NCBI RefSeq assembly: GCF_965644225.1
Contig: NZ_CBFFRJ010000012.1
Location: forward strand, 1 to 61,812
Direction of reading: 5' to 3'
DNA from: CBFFRJ01 sp965644225
GTDB taxonomy: Bacteria > Pseudomonadota > Gammaproteobacteria > Enterobacterales > Enterobacteriaceae
Length of the DNA: 61,812 bases
Under the pieces are notes generated by a model. It was not told the DNA's origin, ran no database searches, and saw nothing but the letters and a program-made list of their open reading frames with translations. Position numbers and translations under genes: made by a program. Positions 27,269 to 36,439 of this stretch are shown piece after piece; position 1 is the stretch's first letter; the number at the start of each line of letters is the position of its first letter.

Positions 27269-27408
27269 TTTTCTGCAAATTTCAGCCATCCTGCATTGCA
27301 GGCCATTGCGACTCTCCGTAAAATCCCGCGCCTTAGTCATATCCACCATTTTTATGCGCTTGTGCAAAATAATTATTCTGGATTGAGTTCTTTCTTAACA
27401 GGATACCC

Positions 27409-28791
27409 ATGGAAAAGAAACTTGGCTTGAGTGCTTTAACTGCGTTGGTTCTTAGCTCAATGCTGGGAGCGGGTGTATTCAGCCTTCCGCAAAATATGGC
27501 GCAGGTCGCCAGTCCTTTGGCTTTACTGATTGGCTGGGCGATTACCGGCACCGGGATCCTGTTCCTCGCTTTTGCGATGTTAATTTTGACCCGCATCCGC
27601 CCCGATCTGGATGGCGGGATTTTCACCTATGCCCGAGAAGGTTTTGGCGAATTAATCGGATTTTGTTCGGCGTGGGGATACTGGCTGTGCGCGGTTATCG
27701 CCAACGTCTCCTACCTGGTTATCGTCTTTTCCGCCCTTAGCTTCTTTACCGACACACCTGAATTACGCCTGTTTGGCGACGGAAACACCTGGCAATCTAT
27801 CGTCGGCGCTTCCGTGCTGCTGTGGGTTGTGCATGCGCTGATTTTGCGCGGAGTACAGACAGCCGCCAGTATTAACCTCGCCGCGACGCTGGCAAAACTG
27901 GTGCCTCTGGGTCTGTTTATTGCTCTTGCGACCCTTGCCTTTCATTTTGATACCTTCCGGCTCGATTTTTCAGGTATTGAACTTGGCGTACCGGTCTGGG
28001 AGCAGGTGAAAAATACCATGCTCATCACTCTGTGGGTCTTTATCGGGGTCGAAGGCGCTGTGGTGGTTTCGGCCCGCGCCCGCAATAAGCAGGATGTTGG
28101 ACGCGCCACGCTGATGGCCGTTCTGGCGGCACTGGCGGTCTATCTGCTGGTGACGTTACTGTCGATGGGGGTGATTGCCCGCCCGGAGCTGGCAGCGATG
28201 CGTAATCCTTCCATGGCCGGTCTGATGGTGAATTTGATGGGATCCTGGGGCGATGTGGTCATTGCGGCCGGATTAATTGTTTCTGTCTGCGGAGCCTATC
28301 TGAGCTGGACGATTATGGCCGCCGAGGTTCCGCTGCTGGCGGCAACCCACAAAGCCTTCCCGCGGATCTTCGCCTGGCAGAATAAAAACAACGCCCCGTC
28401 AGCTTCGCTCTGGCTCACCAATATTAGCGTTCAGGTTTGTCTGGTGCTGATCTGGCTCACAGGTTCAGATTACAACACCCTGTTGACCATTGCGTCGGAG
28501 ATGATTCTGGTCCCTTATTTGCTGGTGGGGGCATTTTTATTCAAAGTTGCCTGCCGCCCATTGCATAAAGCCGTCGCTGTTGGCGCCTGTGTCTATGGTT
28601 TGTGGTTGCTGTATGCGTCCGGTCCGATGCATTTGCTGCTCTCGGTTGTGCTCTATGCGCCGGGGCTGTTGGTGTTTATGTACGCCCGCAGAACGCATGA
28701 CATAACCAGCCTGCTCAAACGCCGGGAACAGGTGCTGATCGCTTTTCTCTTGATCGCCGCCGTTCCGGCCACGTGGATGTTGATGGGGTAA
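27409..28791 (+). CDS. arcD: APC-family amino acid antiporter (ArcD/YdgI)
   Basis: The 460-residue protein is the E. coli YdgI homologue, a member of the basic amino acid/polyamine antiporter branch of the APC superfamily, annotated as arginine:ornithine antiporter. About twelve membrane helices are visible. The conserved N-terminal helix-1 motif is SSMLGAGVFSLPQNMA and helix 3 follows YAREGFGELIGFCSAWGYW. No arginine deiminase genes are nearby, so the substrate is inferred from family only. Start ATG 27409 follows AACAGGATACCC. folM begins 33 bp downstream. Confidence 0.9.
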   Translation: MEKKLGLSALTALVLSSMLGAGVFSLPQNMAQVASPLALLIGWAITGTGILFLAFAMLILTRIRPDLDGGIFTYAREGFGELIGFCSAWGYWLCAVIANVSYLVIVFSALSFFTDTPELRLFGDGNTWQSIVGASVLLWVVHALILRGVQTAASINLAATLAKLVPLGLFIALATLAFHFDTFRLDFSGIELGVPVWEQVKNTMLITLWVFIGVEGAVVVSARARNKQDVGRATLMAVLAALAVYLLVTLLSMGVIARPELAAMRNPSMAGLMVNLMGSWGDVVIAAGLIVSVCGAYLSWTIMAAEVPLLAATHKAFPRIFAWQNKNNAPSASLWLTNISVQVCLVLIWLTGSDYNTLLTIASEMILVPYLLVGAFLFKVACRPLHKAVAVGACVYGLWLLYASGPMHLLLSVVLYAPGLLVFMYARRTHDITSLLKRREQVLIAFLLIAAVPATWMLMG

Positions 28792-28824
28792 GAGGATCTT
28801 CCCCATCGTTAATGGAGAAACCCG

Positions 28825-29547
28825 ATGGGAAAGACCAAAGCGCGTCCGATTTTGATTACTGGTGGAGGTCGACGTATCGGCCTCGCCCTTGCCCACCATT
28901 TACTCAGCCAGCAACAGCCCGTCATTGTGAGCTACCGGACGCATTATCCGGCAATCGACCAGTTAGAGAAGGCAGGAGCGGTCTGTATTCAGGCCGACTT
29001 CAGTACCGATGAGGGAATTAACGCCTTCGCCGCAAGGGTTAAAACGGAAACCTCTGGCCTGCGGGCCATTATTCATAATGCCAGCGACTGGCAGGCAGAA
29101 AAGCGCGGCACGCCGCTGACGGACGTGCTGTCAAACATGCTGCAAATTCACGTCCACGCCCCCTATCTGCTTAATCACGCGCTGGAGGGTCTGCTGCGCG
29201 GATTCGGCCACGCCGCCAGTGATATCATCCACATAACGGATTATGTCGTTGAGTGCGGCAGCGATAAGCATATCGCCTATGCCGCCAGTAAAGCGGCGCT
29301 GGATAATATGACCCGCTCCTTTGCCAAAAAGCTCGCCCCGGAGGTAAAAGTCAACGCCATTGCCCCTGCGATGATTTTGTTCAATGAATCTGATGACGCT
29401 GAATATCGCCAGCAGGCATTGAATAAATCACTGATGAAAATCGCCCCTGGCGAGAAAGAGATCCTTGATATCGTCGATTATCTGCTGACCAGCTGTTATG
29501 TCACCGGACGCAGTTTTGCTGTTGATGGCGGCCGTCCGCTACGTTAA
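28825..29547 (+). CDS. folM: Dihydromonapterin reductase
   Basis: FolM is a short-chain dehydrogenase that reduces dihydromonapterin to tetrahydromonapterin with NADPH and has weak dihydrofolate reductase activity. The 240-residue protein has the nucleotide motif TGGGRRIGLALA near the N-terminus, the NAG-like HNAS motif, and the catalytic YAASKAALDNM with Tyr and Lys. Length equals the E. coli protein. The stop codon directly abuts the stop codon of convergent ydgC. Confidence 0.95.
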   Translation: MGKTKARPILITGGGRRIGLALAHHLLSQQQPVIVSYRTHYPAIDQLEKAGAVCIQADFSTDEGINAFAARVKTETSGLRAIIHNASDWQAEKRGTPLTDVLSNMLQIHVHAPYLLNHALEGLLRGFGHAASDIIHITDYVVECGSDKHIAYAASKAALDNMTRSFAKKLAPEVKVNAIAPAMILFNESDDAEYRQQALNKSLMKIAPGEKEILDIVDYLLTSCYVTGRSFAVDGGRPLR

Positions 29548-29883
29548 TTAATGGAAGCGGCTCCAGAAGAAAATCAGTACCCATGCGCTGAGGCTCCAGC
29601 AGATAACGGCTCCGCCCAGCGCTGGTCCCAGGCGCATAAAACCAGTGAAGTACCATAGCGAAAGCAGATAAAGAAAGTAGGGAATGATGGACCACATACC
29701 GAATACGATGGTGGTGCGCAGCGCATCAATGCCCCGCTCGCTGGCCACAATATAGTGAGCAATCAAGGCAAATGTCGGAAATAAGGGGATCAGCCCGGCA
29801 ATATAGTAATTTTTGGTTTTGGCTAAAATGCCAATCAGAAGCACCACCAGAGCACCTAATGCCGCTTTTATCACCAGCCCCAT
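29548..29883 (-). CDS. ydgC: YdgC, GlpM-family inner-membrane protein
   Basis: The 111-residue protein is the GlpM-family membrane protein YdgC. Four hydrophobic segments are visible (about residues 4-20, 27-46, 60-80 and 85-107), including ALVVLLIGILAKTKNYYIAG. The Pseudomonas relative GlpM is linked to alginate production, but the function of YdgC is unknown. It converges on folM with no bases between the two stop codons. Confidence 0.9.
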   Translation of the reverse strand: MGLVIKAALGALVVLLIGILAKTKNYYIAGLIPLFPTFALIAHYIVASERGIDALRTTIVFGMWSIIPYFLYLLSLWYFTGFMRLGPALGGAVICWSLSAWVLIFFWSRFH

Positions 29884-30011
29884 ACATATACCTATAATTC
29901 ATAAACAACAAAGACCTACAGCATAACGGAAGCCCGCTCTTTTAGAAAAGATTAATGGCAGGTTCCTCCAAGGCGGTGTATGTTTTCTTTTTCGACTCAG
30001 TACGATGACAT

Positions 30012-30728
30012 ATGAACAAACTCGTTTTTGTGGAAGATGACCCGGAAGTGGGCGCATTGATCGCAGCCTATCTGGGCAAACACGATATGGATGTTATTGT
30101 TGAACCTCGTGGCGATCGCGCCGAAGAGGTTATCGCCCGTGAAGATCCGGAGCTGGTGCTGCTGGACATTATGCTGCCGGGCAAAGACGGTATGACGCTG
30201 TGCCGTGATTTACGCAAAACCTGGAACGGTCCTATCGTGCTGCTCACCTCCCTCGACAGCGATATGAATCATATTCTTTCTCTCGAGATGGGGGCTAACG
30301 ACTATATTCTCAAAACGACGCCGCCCGTAGTATTGCTGGCACGGTTGCGCCTGCATCTGCGCCAGCGCGCTGAAGTGACGCAACATGAACCCGCCCCGGC
30401 ACTCAGGCAGCATAAGACGCTGAGATTTGGCAGCCTGACCATCGATCCGGTCAATCGCCAGGTGCTACTCTCCGGCGAGCAGGTTATCCTCTCAACCGCG
30501 GATTTCGATCTGCTCTGGGAGCTTGCCACCCATGCCGGGCAGATTATGGATCGCGATGCATTACTTAAAAACCTGCGCGGCGTCACTTATGACGGTATGG
30601 ATCGCAGTGTTGACGTAGCCATTTCCCGCTTACGCAAAAAGCTGCTTGATAACGCCACTGAGCCCTACCGCATTAAAACCGTGCGCAATAAAGGCTATCT
30701 CTTCGCCCCACACGCCTGGGATAACTGA
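30012..30728 (+). CDS. rstA: Response regulator RstA
   Basis: RstA is the OmpR-type regulator of the RstBA two-component system, which is under PhoP control in E. coli and Salmonella. The 238-residue protein has a receiver domain with Asp52 in LLDIMLPGKDG and conserved VEDD near the N-terminus. The C-terminal winged-helix domain includes LSTADFDLLWELATHAG and VDVAISRLRKKL. It is followed by rstB after 27 bp. I did not find a convincing PhoP box in the upstream 128 bases. Confidence 0.96.
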   Translation: MNKLVFVEDDPEVGALIAAYLGKHDMDVIVEPRGDRAEEVIAREDPELVLLDIMLPGKDGMTLCRDLRKTWNGPIVLLTSLDSDMNHILSLEMGANDYILKTTPPVVLLARLRLHLRQRAEVTQHEPAPALRQHKTLRFGSLTIDPVNRQVLLSGEQVILSTADFDLLWELATHAGQIMDRDALLKNLRGVTYDGMDRSVDVAISRLRKKLLDNATEPYRIKTVRNKGYLFAPHAWDN

Positions 30729-30755
30729 GTTCGCTTATCATCCACCGGTGCCGCC

Positions 30756-32045
30756 ATGAAAAAGCTTTTCGTCCAGTTTTATCTGCTATTGTTTGTCTGC
30801 TTTCTGGTGATGACCATGCTGGTGGGACTGGTATATAAATTTACCGCCGAGCGTGCTGGCCGCCAGTCTCTTGATGATTTGATGAAAAGCTCGCTGTATC
30901 TGATGCGCAGCGAACTGCGGGAAATTCCACCTCACCAGTGGAACAAGACCCTCAAAGATCTGGATTTAAACCTGTCCTTCAATTTACGCATTGAGCCAAT
31001 GAGCAAGTACCGGCTCGATCCTCCCGCCGACCAGCGCATGCGCGAAGGTGACATAGTAGCGCTCGATTCCGAGTACACGTTTATTCAGCGTATTCCCCGC
31101 AGCCATTACGTGCTGGCAGTGGGGCCGGTGCCCTATCTGTTTTATATGCATGAGATGCGCATTCTGGATATTACGCTGATGGTGTTTATCGCCATTTCCC
31201 TTGCCTTCCCGGTATTTATCTGGATGCGCCCCCACTGGCAGGAGATGTTGCGCCTGGAGTCAGCAGCGCAACGCTTTGGCGAAGGTCACCTTGAGGAGCG
31301 TATTCATTTCGACAGCACCTCCAGCTTCGAGCGCTTAGGCATCGCCTTCAACCAGATGGCCGATAATATTAACGCCCTGATTGCCAGTAAGAAACAGCTC
31401 ATTGATGGCATTGCCCATGAGTTGCGCACGCCGCTGGTCAGGTTACGTTATCGTCTCGAAATGAGTGACAACCTGAATGAAAGTGAACATGCCGCGCTGA
31501 ATCGCGATATCGGCCAGCTTGAAGCCCTGATCGAAGAGCTACTGACGTATGCCCGTCTTGACCGACCGCAAAACGAACTTAAGCTCACGACTCCCGATTT
31601 CGCCGCATGGATTGCCAGCTATATGGCAGATGTCCGTATCGTCAACCCTGCTCGCCAACTGCTGCTGAGTCATGAAAATGCTGACTATGGCGCGCTGGAT
31701 ATGCGTTTAATGGAGCGGGTGCTGGATAATCTTATCAATAATGCGCTGCGTTATTGTGAAAGCAGGGTACAGGTGACGCTGGTACGCGACGGTGCCAGCG
31801 CCTTACTGAGCGTTGAGGATGACGGCCCGGGCATTGCTCCTGATGAGCGCCAGCGCGTGTTTGAACCCTTTGTTCGCCTCGATCCCAGCCGCGATCGGGC
31901 GACCGGAGGCTGCGGCCTGGGGCTGGCGATTGTCCACTCCATTGCGCAGGCGATGGGCGGTGAAGTCACCTGCGATGCGAGCGCTGCCGGCGGCGCCAGG
32001 TTCAATTTTCGCTGGCCGATTTACCACAATATTGATCTGCCCTGA
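30756..32045 (+). CDS. rstB: Sensor histidine kinase RstB
   Basis: RstB is the membrane sensor for RstA; in Salmonella the pair is modulated by MgrB-PhoPQ signalling and acid. The 429-residue protein has two membrane helices (about 7-27 and 136-157) around a periplasmic domain. A HAMP domain follows, then the H-box IAHELRTPLVRLRYRL with His221. The ATPase domain shows the N-box LDNLINNALRY, VEDDGPGI and GGCGLGLAI. It is four residues shorter than the E. coli protein. Its stop codon sits in a stem-loop. Confidence 0.95.
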   Translation: MKKLFVQFYLLLFVCFLVMTMLVGLVYKFTAERAGRQSLDDLMKSSLYLMRSELREIPPHQWNKTLKDLDLNLSFNLRIEPMSKYRLDPPADQRMREGDIVALDSEYTFIQRIPRSHYVLAVGPVPYLFYMHEMRILDITLMVFIAISLAFPVFIWMRPHWQEMLRLESAAQRFGEGHLEERIHFDSTSSFERLGIAFNQMADNINALIASKKQLIDGIAHELRTPLVRLRYRLEMSDNLNESEHAALNRDIGQLEALIEELLTYARLDRPQNELKLTTPDFAAWIASYMADVRIVNPARQLLLSHENADYGALDMRLMERVLDNLINNALRYCESRVQVTLVRDGASALLSVEDDGPGIAPDERQRVFEPFVRLDPSRDRATGGCGLGLAIVHSIAQAMGGEVTCDASAAGGARFNFRWPIYHNIDLP

Positions 32046-32071
32046 AAAGCGAAGTGACCAGGCTTTTCAGG
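32041..32071 (+). repeat. stem-loop over the rstB stop codon
   Basis: CCTGAAAAGC (32041-32050) and GCTTTTCAGG (32062-32071) form a perfect 10-bp stem with an 11-base loop. The rstB stop codon lies inside the left arm. No T tract follows, so it may act in mRNA stabilisation or weak termination ahead of TerB. Confidence 0.6.
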
Positions 32072-32092
32072 CAGTACCTGATGTGTTATATC

Positions 32093-32115
32093 AAAAGTAT
32101 GTTGTAACTAATTGG
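32093..32115 (+). promoter_or_regulatory. terB: replication terminus site TerB
   Basis: The core AGTATGTTGTAACTAA (32096-32111) is identical to the E. coli TerB core, including the conserved G that marks the fork-blocking end. In this orientation Tus should arrest forks travelling left to right, from rstB towards tus. The site lies 13 bp upstream of the tus ATG, so Tus binding also represses its own gene. Confidence 0.95.
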
Positions 32116-32123
32116 GTATCCTG

Positions 32124-33053
32124 ATGGCAAGCTATGACCTTATCGAACGTCTGAACACCACCTTTCGACAACTGGAAAGAGAACTGGCAGATTTTACGAC
32201 CACACTTGCAGAATGCAGATTGCTGGCCGGACGGGTATTCTCCCTGCCAGAGGTCGAAAAAGGGGCGGAACACGACCCCTTACCCACCATTGAAGTGAAG
32301 CAGCATATCGGCAAACAGGCCGCCGGGCTGGCGCTGAAACATTACACCCATCTTTTTATTCAGCAACAGTCGGAAAAGCGCAGCAGTAAGTCCGCCGTGC
32401 GGTTACCGGGGGTTATCTGTTATCAGGTCGACGCCCCAACCCGCAGCCAACTGGAAACCTCAGTCAATACCATCAATGCGCTGAAAATGACCTTTGAGCG
32501 CATCGTTACTCTGGAGTCCGGTCTGCCCTCTGCGGCCCGCTTTGAGTGGGTGCATCGTCATTTGCCCGGACTTATCACCCTCAACGCCTATCGCACACTG
32601 AGCGTGCTCCGCGACCCGGCAACTCTGCGCTTTGGCTGGGCGAACAAACATATTATCAAGAACTTTAGCCGCGACGAGGTGCTGGCTGTACTGGATAAAA
32701 GCCGTAAGTCTCCGCGCGCAGTCGCTCCATGGACCAGGGAACAATGGCAGGAGCGGATTGAGCAGGAGTATCAGGATATTGCCGCGCTACCTCAGCAGGC
32801 CAGGCTGAAAATCAAACGCCCGGTCAAAGTTCAGCCCATTGCCCGCGTCTGGTACTCCGGCTCGCAAAAGCAGGTGCAGTACGCCTGCCCCACGCCATTG
32901 ATTGCCCTGGTATCCGAAGAACAGGGAGGGAAGGTGCCGGACATTGGCGAGTTGCTTAACTACCAGGCCGACAATGTTCAGCATCGGTATAAACCGCAGG
33001 CGCAGCCGTTGACATTAATTATTCCCCGGTTGCACCTCTACCTCGCCAGTTAG
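32124..33053 (+). CDS. tus: Tus, DNA replication terminus site-binding protein
   Basis: Tus binds Ter sites and blocks the replicative helicase from one side. The 309-residue protein starts at ATG 32124 (MASYDLIERLNTTFRQ), giving the same length as E. coli Tus. An upstream TTG in frame overlaps the TerB flank and is rejected. Conserved DNA-contact segments include AARFEWVHRHLPGLITLNAYR, FGWANKHIIKN, and KIKRPVKVQPIARVWY. The gene ends in a 4-base overlap with the convergent fumC. Confidence 0.96.
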   Translation: MASYDLIERLNTTFRQLERELADFTTTLAECRLLAGRVFSLPEVEKGAEHDPLPTIEVKQHIGKQAAGLALKHYTHLFIQQQSEKRSSKSAVRLPGVICYQVDAPTRSQLETSVNTINALKMTFERIVTLESGLPSAARFEWVHRHLPGLITLNAYRTLSVLRDPATLRFGWANKHIIKNFSRDEVLAVLDKSRKSPRAVAPWTREQWQERIEQEYQDIAALPQQARLKIKRPVKVQPIARVWYSGSQKQVQYACPTPLIALVSEEQGGKVPDIGELLNYQADNVQHRYKPQAQPLTLIIPRLHLYLAS

Positions 33054-34450
33054 GCCGGTTTCATACTGCCGACCATCGATTCAGGACGAACCCAGGTATC
33101 GAACTCGGCTTCCGTCAGGTAGCCGAGCACCAGCGCCGCAGCCTTCAGCGTCAGCCCTTCCTTATGCGCTTTTTTGGCAATTTCCGCGGCTTTGTCATAA
33201 CCGATATGCGTATTCAGGGCCGTGACCAGCATCAGCGATTCATTGAGTAACTGTTCGATCCGATCCCGGTTCGGCTCAATACCCACCGCGCAGTGCTCAT
33301 TGAAGCTTTCCATGCCGTCTGCCAGCAAACGCACCGACTGCAGGAAATTATGGATAACCATCGGCCGGAAAACGTTCAGCTCGAAGTTGCCCGCCGCCCC
33401 GCCCATGTTGACGGCCACATCGTTGCCCAGCACCTGGCAACAGAGCATGGTCATCGCCTCGCACTGCGTGGGGTTCACTTTACCCGGCATGATGGAGCTA
33501 CCCGGCTCGTTTTCAGGAATCGCGATTTCGCCAATCCCGCAACGCGGACCAGAGGCCAGCCAGCGCACATCGTTGGCAATTTTCATCAATGACGCCGCCA
33601 GCCCTTTCAGCGAACCGTGAGCGTGGACCAGCGCATCGCAGGTCGCCAGCGCTTCAAACTTGTTGGGCGCGGTGATAAAAGGCTGGCGGGTAAATGATGC
33701 CAGCTCTTGTGCCACTCTTACGGCATATTCCGGATGGGTGTTCAGCCCGGTACCTACCGCCGTCCCCCCTAGGGCGAGTTCACTTAAATGCGGTAAACTC
33801 AGCTCAATATGTTTGAGGTTATGCTCAAGCATCGCCACCCAGCCAGAAATTTCCTGCCCAAGGGTTAAGGGTGTGGCGTCCTGTAGGTGGGTGCGACCAA
33901 TTTTGACAATATCCGCGTAAGCAACGGCTTTCTGATGCAGGGTTTTCTTCAGCACATGCAGTTGAGGAATAAGATGCTCACGCAGGGCAATGATCGCCGC
34001 AACGTGCATCGCGGTCGGGAAAACGTCATTCGAGCTTTGGCTTTTGTTGACGTCATCATTAGGATGCACTTTACGCGCCATTCCGCGCTCGCCACCAAGC
34101 AGCTCACTGGCGCGGTTAGCCAGCACCTCATTCATATTCATATTGCTCTGGGTACCGGAACCGGTTTGCCAGATAGCCAGCGGAAACTCATCCGGATGTT
34201 TTCCGCTGAGCACTTCATCCGCCGCCGCAATAATCACCTGCGCTTTATCTGCCGCCAGCAGTCCTAAATCCTGGTTGACCTTTGCCGCTGCCCGTTTGGT
34301 CAGCGCCAGGGCATAGATAAGCGAGACCGGCATTTTTTCCGTCGAAATACGAAAATGCTCAAGTGAGCGCTGGGTTTGCGCTCCCCAAAGTTTATCTACC
34401 GGGACGTCAATCGCGCCCATTGAATCTGTTTCACGGCGTGCCGTTGTCAT
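33050..34450 (-). CDS. fumC: Fumarate hydratase class II
   Basis: FumC is the iron-independent, oxidation-resistant fumarase of the TCA cycle. The 466-residue enzyme starts at MTTARRETDSMGAID, preceded by GGAGAAGG; 19 upstream in-frame codons are rejected. Family motifs are TGSGTQSNMNMNEV, the HPNDDVNKSQSSNDVF block, GRTHLQDATPLTLGQE, and the SS-loop signature GSSIMPGKVNP. In E. coli it is induced by SoxRS and when iron is scarce. It lies downstream of fumA in the same orientation, across a terminator. Confidence 0.97.
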   Translation of the reverse strand: MTTARRETDSMGAIDVPVDKLWGAQTQRSLEHFRISTEKMPVSLIYALALTKRAAAKVNQDLGLLAADKAQVIIAAADEVLSGKHPDEFPLAIWQTGSGTQSNMNMNEVLANRASELLGGERGMARKVHPNDDVNKSQSSNDVFPTAMHVAAIIALREHLIPQLHVLKKTLHQKAVAYADIVKIGRTHLQDATPLTLGQEISGWVAMLEHNLKHIELSLPHLSELALGGTAVGTGLNTHPEYAVRVAQELASFTRQPFITAPNKFEALATCDALVHAHGSLKGLAASLMKIANDVRWLASGPRCGIGEIAIPENEPGSSIMPGKVNPTQCEAMTMLCCQVLGNDVAVNMGGAAGNFELNVFRPMVIHNFLQSVRLLADGMESFNEHCAVGIEPNRDRIEQLLNESLMLVTALNTHIGYDKAAEIAKKAHKEGLTLKAAALVLGYLTEAEFDTWVRPESMVGSMKPA

Positions 34451-34566
34451 TACCTTCTCCCTGTTACGAAGTGATGTTGAGTACCGACATTGCTCACCTG
34501 CAAACAAAGCGTAAGTATTGATGCTTGTTATGACGACGTTTATTGCTTCGTGCGCTTAAATGGGCG

Positions 34567-34589
34567 CAAAAAACCGCCCCGAAGGGCGG
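34567..34589 (-). terminator. fumA terminator
   Basis: CCGCCC (34574-34579) and GGGCGG (34584-34589) pair around CGAA. The A6 run to the left gives a U tract on the minus strand, seven bases past the fumA stop. Confidence 0.85.
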
Positions 34590-34595
34590 ATATGA

Positions 34596-36242
34596 TTATT
34601 TTACGCAGCGGCCGCACTGGCCCGACTGGATCTGCTGAAAGAAATCATTGCCTTTATCATCGACCAGAATAAAGGCCGGGAAATCCTCTACCTCAATTTT
34701 CCAGATGGCTTCCATTCCCAGTTCCGGGTAAGCCACGCATTCAAGGCTCTTGATACTGTTCTGCGCCAGAATTGCAGCCGGGCCGCCGATGCTACCAAGG
34801 TAGAAACCACCATGGCGGTGACAGGCATCCGTCACCTGCTGGCTGCGATTTCCCTTCGCCAGCATAACCATACTCCCGCCCTGGGACTGCAATTGATCAA
34901 CATACGAGTCCATACGGCCTGCGGTTGTTGGCCCCAGCGAACCGGAGGCATAGCCTTCTGGCGTCTTGGCCGGACCGGCATAATAAATAGGGTGATCTTT
35001 AACGTATTGCGGTAACGGCTTACCTTCATCCATCAACTCTTTGAGTTTGGCATGGGCGATATCTCGCGCCACGATGATGGTGCCGGTCAGTGACAGCCGC
35101 GTGGAAACCGGATATTTCTTGAGCTGGCCGAGGATCTCTTCCATTGAGCGGTTGAGATCCACCTTAATGGCCTCCCCTTCTCCCGCCTGGCGCAACGACT
35201 CAGGAATAAATTTACCCGGATTTTGCTCCAGTTTTTCCAGCCAGACGCCTTCGCGGTTAATTTTGCCTTTGATATTGCGGTCAGCCGAACAGGAGACACC
35301 CATTCCCACCGGGCATGAGGCCCCGTGGCGCGGCAGACGCACAACACGAATATCGTGGGCAAAGTATTTACCGCCAAACTGCGCGCCAAGCCCGAGTTGC
35401 TGAGCTTCCAGCAGCAATTCGTTCTCAAGCTGCACGTCACGAAACGCCTGTCCGTGCTCGTTTCCTTCCGTCGGCAAACCGTCGTAATACTTTGTTGAGG
35501 CGAGTTTGACGGTTTTCAGTGTCGCTTCCGCGCTGGTCCCGCCAATCACAAAAGCGATATGGTACGGCGGGCAGGCGGCGGTGCCCAGAGTACGCATCTT
35601 CTCCACCAGATAGTTTTTCAGCTTTCCGGGACTGAGCAGCGCTTTGGTTTCCTGATACAGATAAGTTTTATTGGCTGAACCGCCGCCCTTGGCAATACAC
35701 AGGAATTTGTATTCGTCCCCATCCACGCTGTACAAATCAATCTGCGCCGGCAGATTAGTGCCGGTATTCACCTCTTTGTACATATCCAGCGCGGCATTTT
35801 GCGAATAGCGCAGGTTGTCTTCGGTATAGGTAGCGTAGACACCTCTGGCCAGTGCGGCTTCATCGCCACCGCCGGTCCAGACACGCTGGCCTTTTTTGCC
35901 CATGATAATCGCCGTGCCCGTGTCCTGACAGGTAGGCAGGATCCCTTTGGCGGCTATCTCGGAGTTACGCAAAAATTGCAGAGCGACGTACTTGTCATTT
36001 TCACTGGCCTCAGGATCGCTGAGGATATCGGCTACCTGTTGCTGGTGAGCCGGTCGCAGCAAAAAAGAGGCATCATGGAAGGCATGCCGGGCCAGCAATG
36101 TCAGCGCTTGCGGATCTACTTTGAGGATCTCCTGACCATCAAATTCGGCCACTGACACGTAATCACTGCTGAGCAAATAGTACTGGGTATCGTCCTTTTT
36201 CAACGGAAAAGGATCTTGATAAGTAAAGGTTTTAGTCGACAT
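34596..36242 (-). CDS. fumA: Fumarate hydratase class I, aerobic
   Basis: FumA is the oxygen-sensitive [4Fe-4S] fumarase used in aerobic TCA metabolism. The 548-residue enzyme matches E. coli FumA in length. The first cluster cysteine is Cys105 in ILPTCQDTGTAI; the others lie in TAACPPYHIAFVIGG and in HGASCPVGMGVSCS or nearby. The C-terminal beta domain includes GPTTAGRMDSYVDQLQ. FumB is nearly identical in E. coli, but the position next to fumC and manA identifies this gene as fumA. Confidence 0.96.
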   Translation of the reverse strand: MSTKTFTYQDPFPLKKDDTQYYLLSSDYVSVAEFDGQEILKVDPQALTLLARHAFHDASFLLRPAHQQQVADILSDPEASENDKYVALQFLRNSEIAAKGILPTCQDTGTAIIMGKKGQRVWTGGGDEAALARGVYATYTEDNLRYSQNAALDMYKEVNTGTNLPAQIDLYSVDGDEYKFLCIAKGGGSANKTYLYQETKALLSPGKLKNYLVEKMRTLGTAACPPYHIAFVIGGTSAEATLKTVKLASTKYYDGLPTEGNEHGQAFRDVQLENELLLEAQQLGLGAQFGGKYFAHDIRVVRLPRHGASCPVGMGVSCSADRNIKGKINREGVWLEKLEQNPGKFIPESLRQAGEGEAIKVDLNRSMEEILGQLKKYPVSTRLSLTGTIIVARDIAHAKLKELMDEGKPLPQYVKDHPIYYAGPAKTPEGYASGSLGPTTAGRMDSYVDQLQSQGGSMVMLAKGNRSQQVTDACHRHGGFYLGSIGGPAAILAQNSIKSLECVAYPELGMEAIWKIEVEDFPAFILVDDKGNDFFQQIQSGQCGRCVK

Positions 36243-36439
36243 TGTTCTCTCACTTACGACACAGTCTGATTATTGTTCGGCAGGACGTCCATCTGCCACA
36301 AAAAAGCGAGTCCGCATATCCTACACAATTATTTAACAAAAACTGAGACTAGTACGACTTTTTATATGCGCTAATTACATCGCGGCGCTTTATTGCTTTA
36401 ATACCTGCACTTACGTTGAACATAATTAAGGGCGGGATA

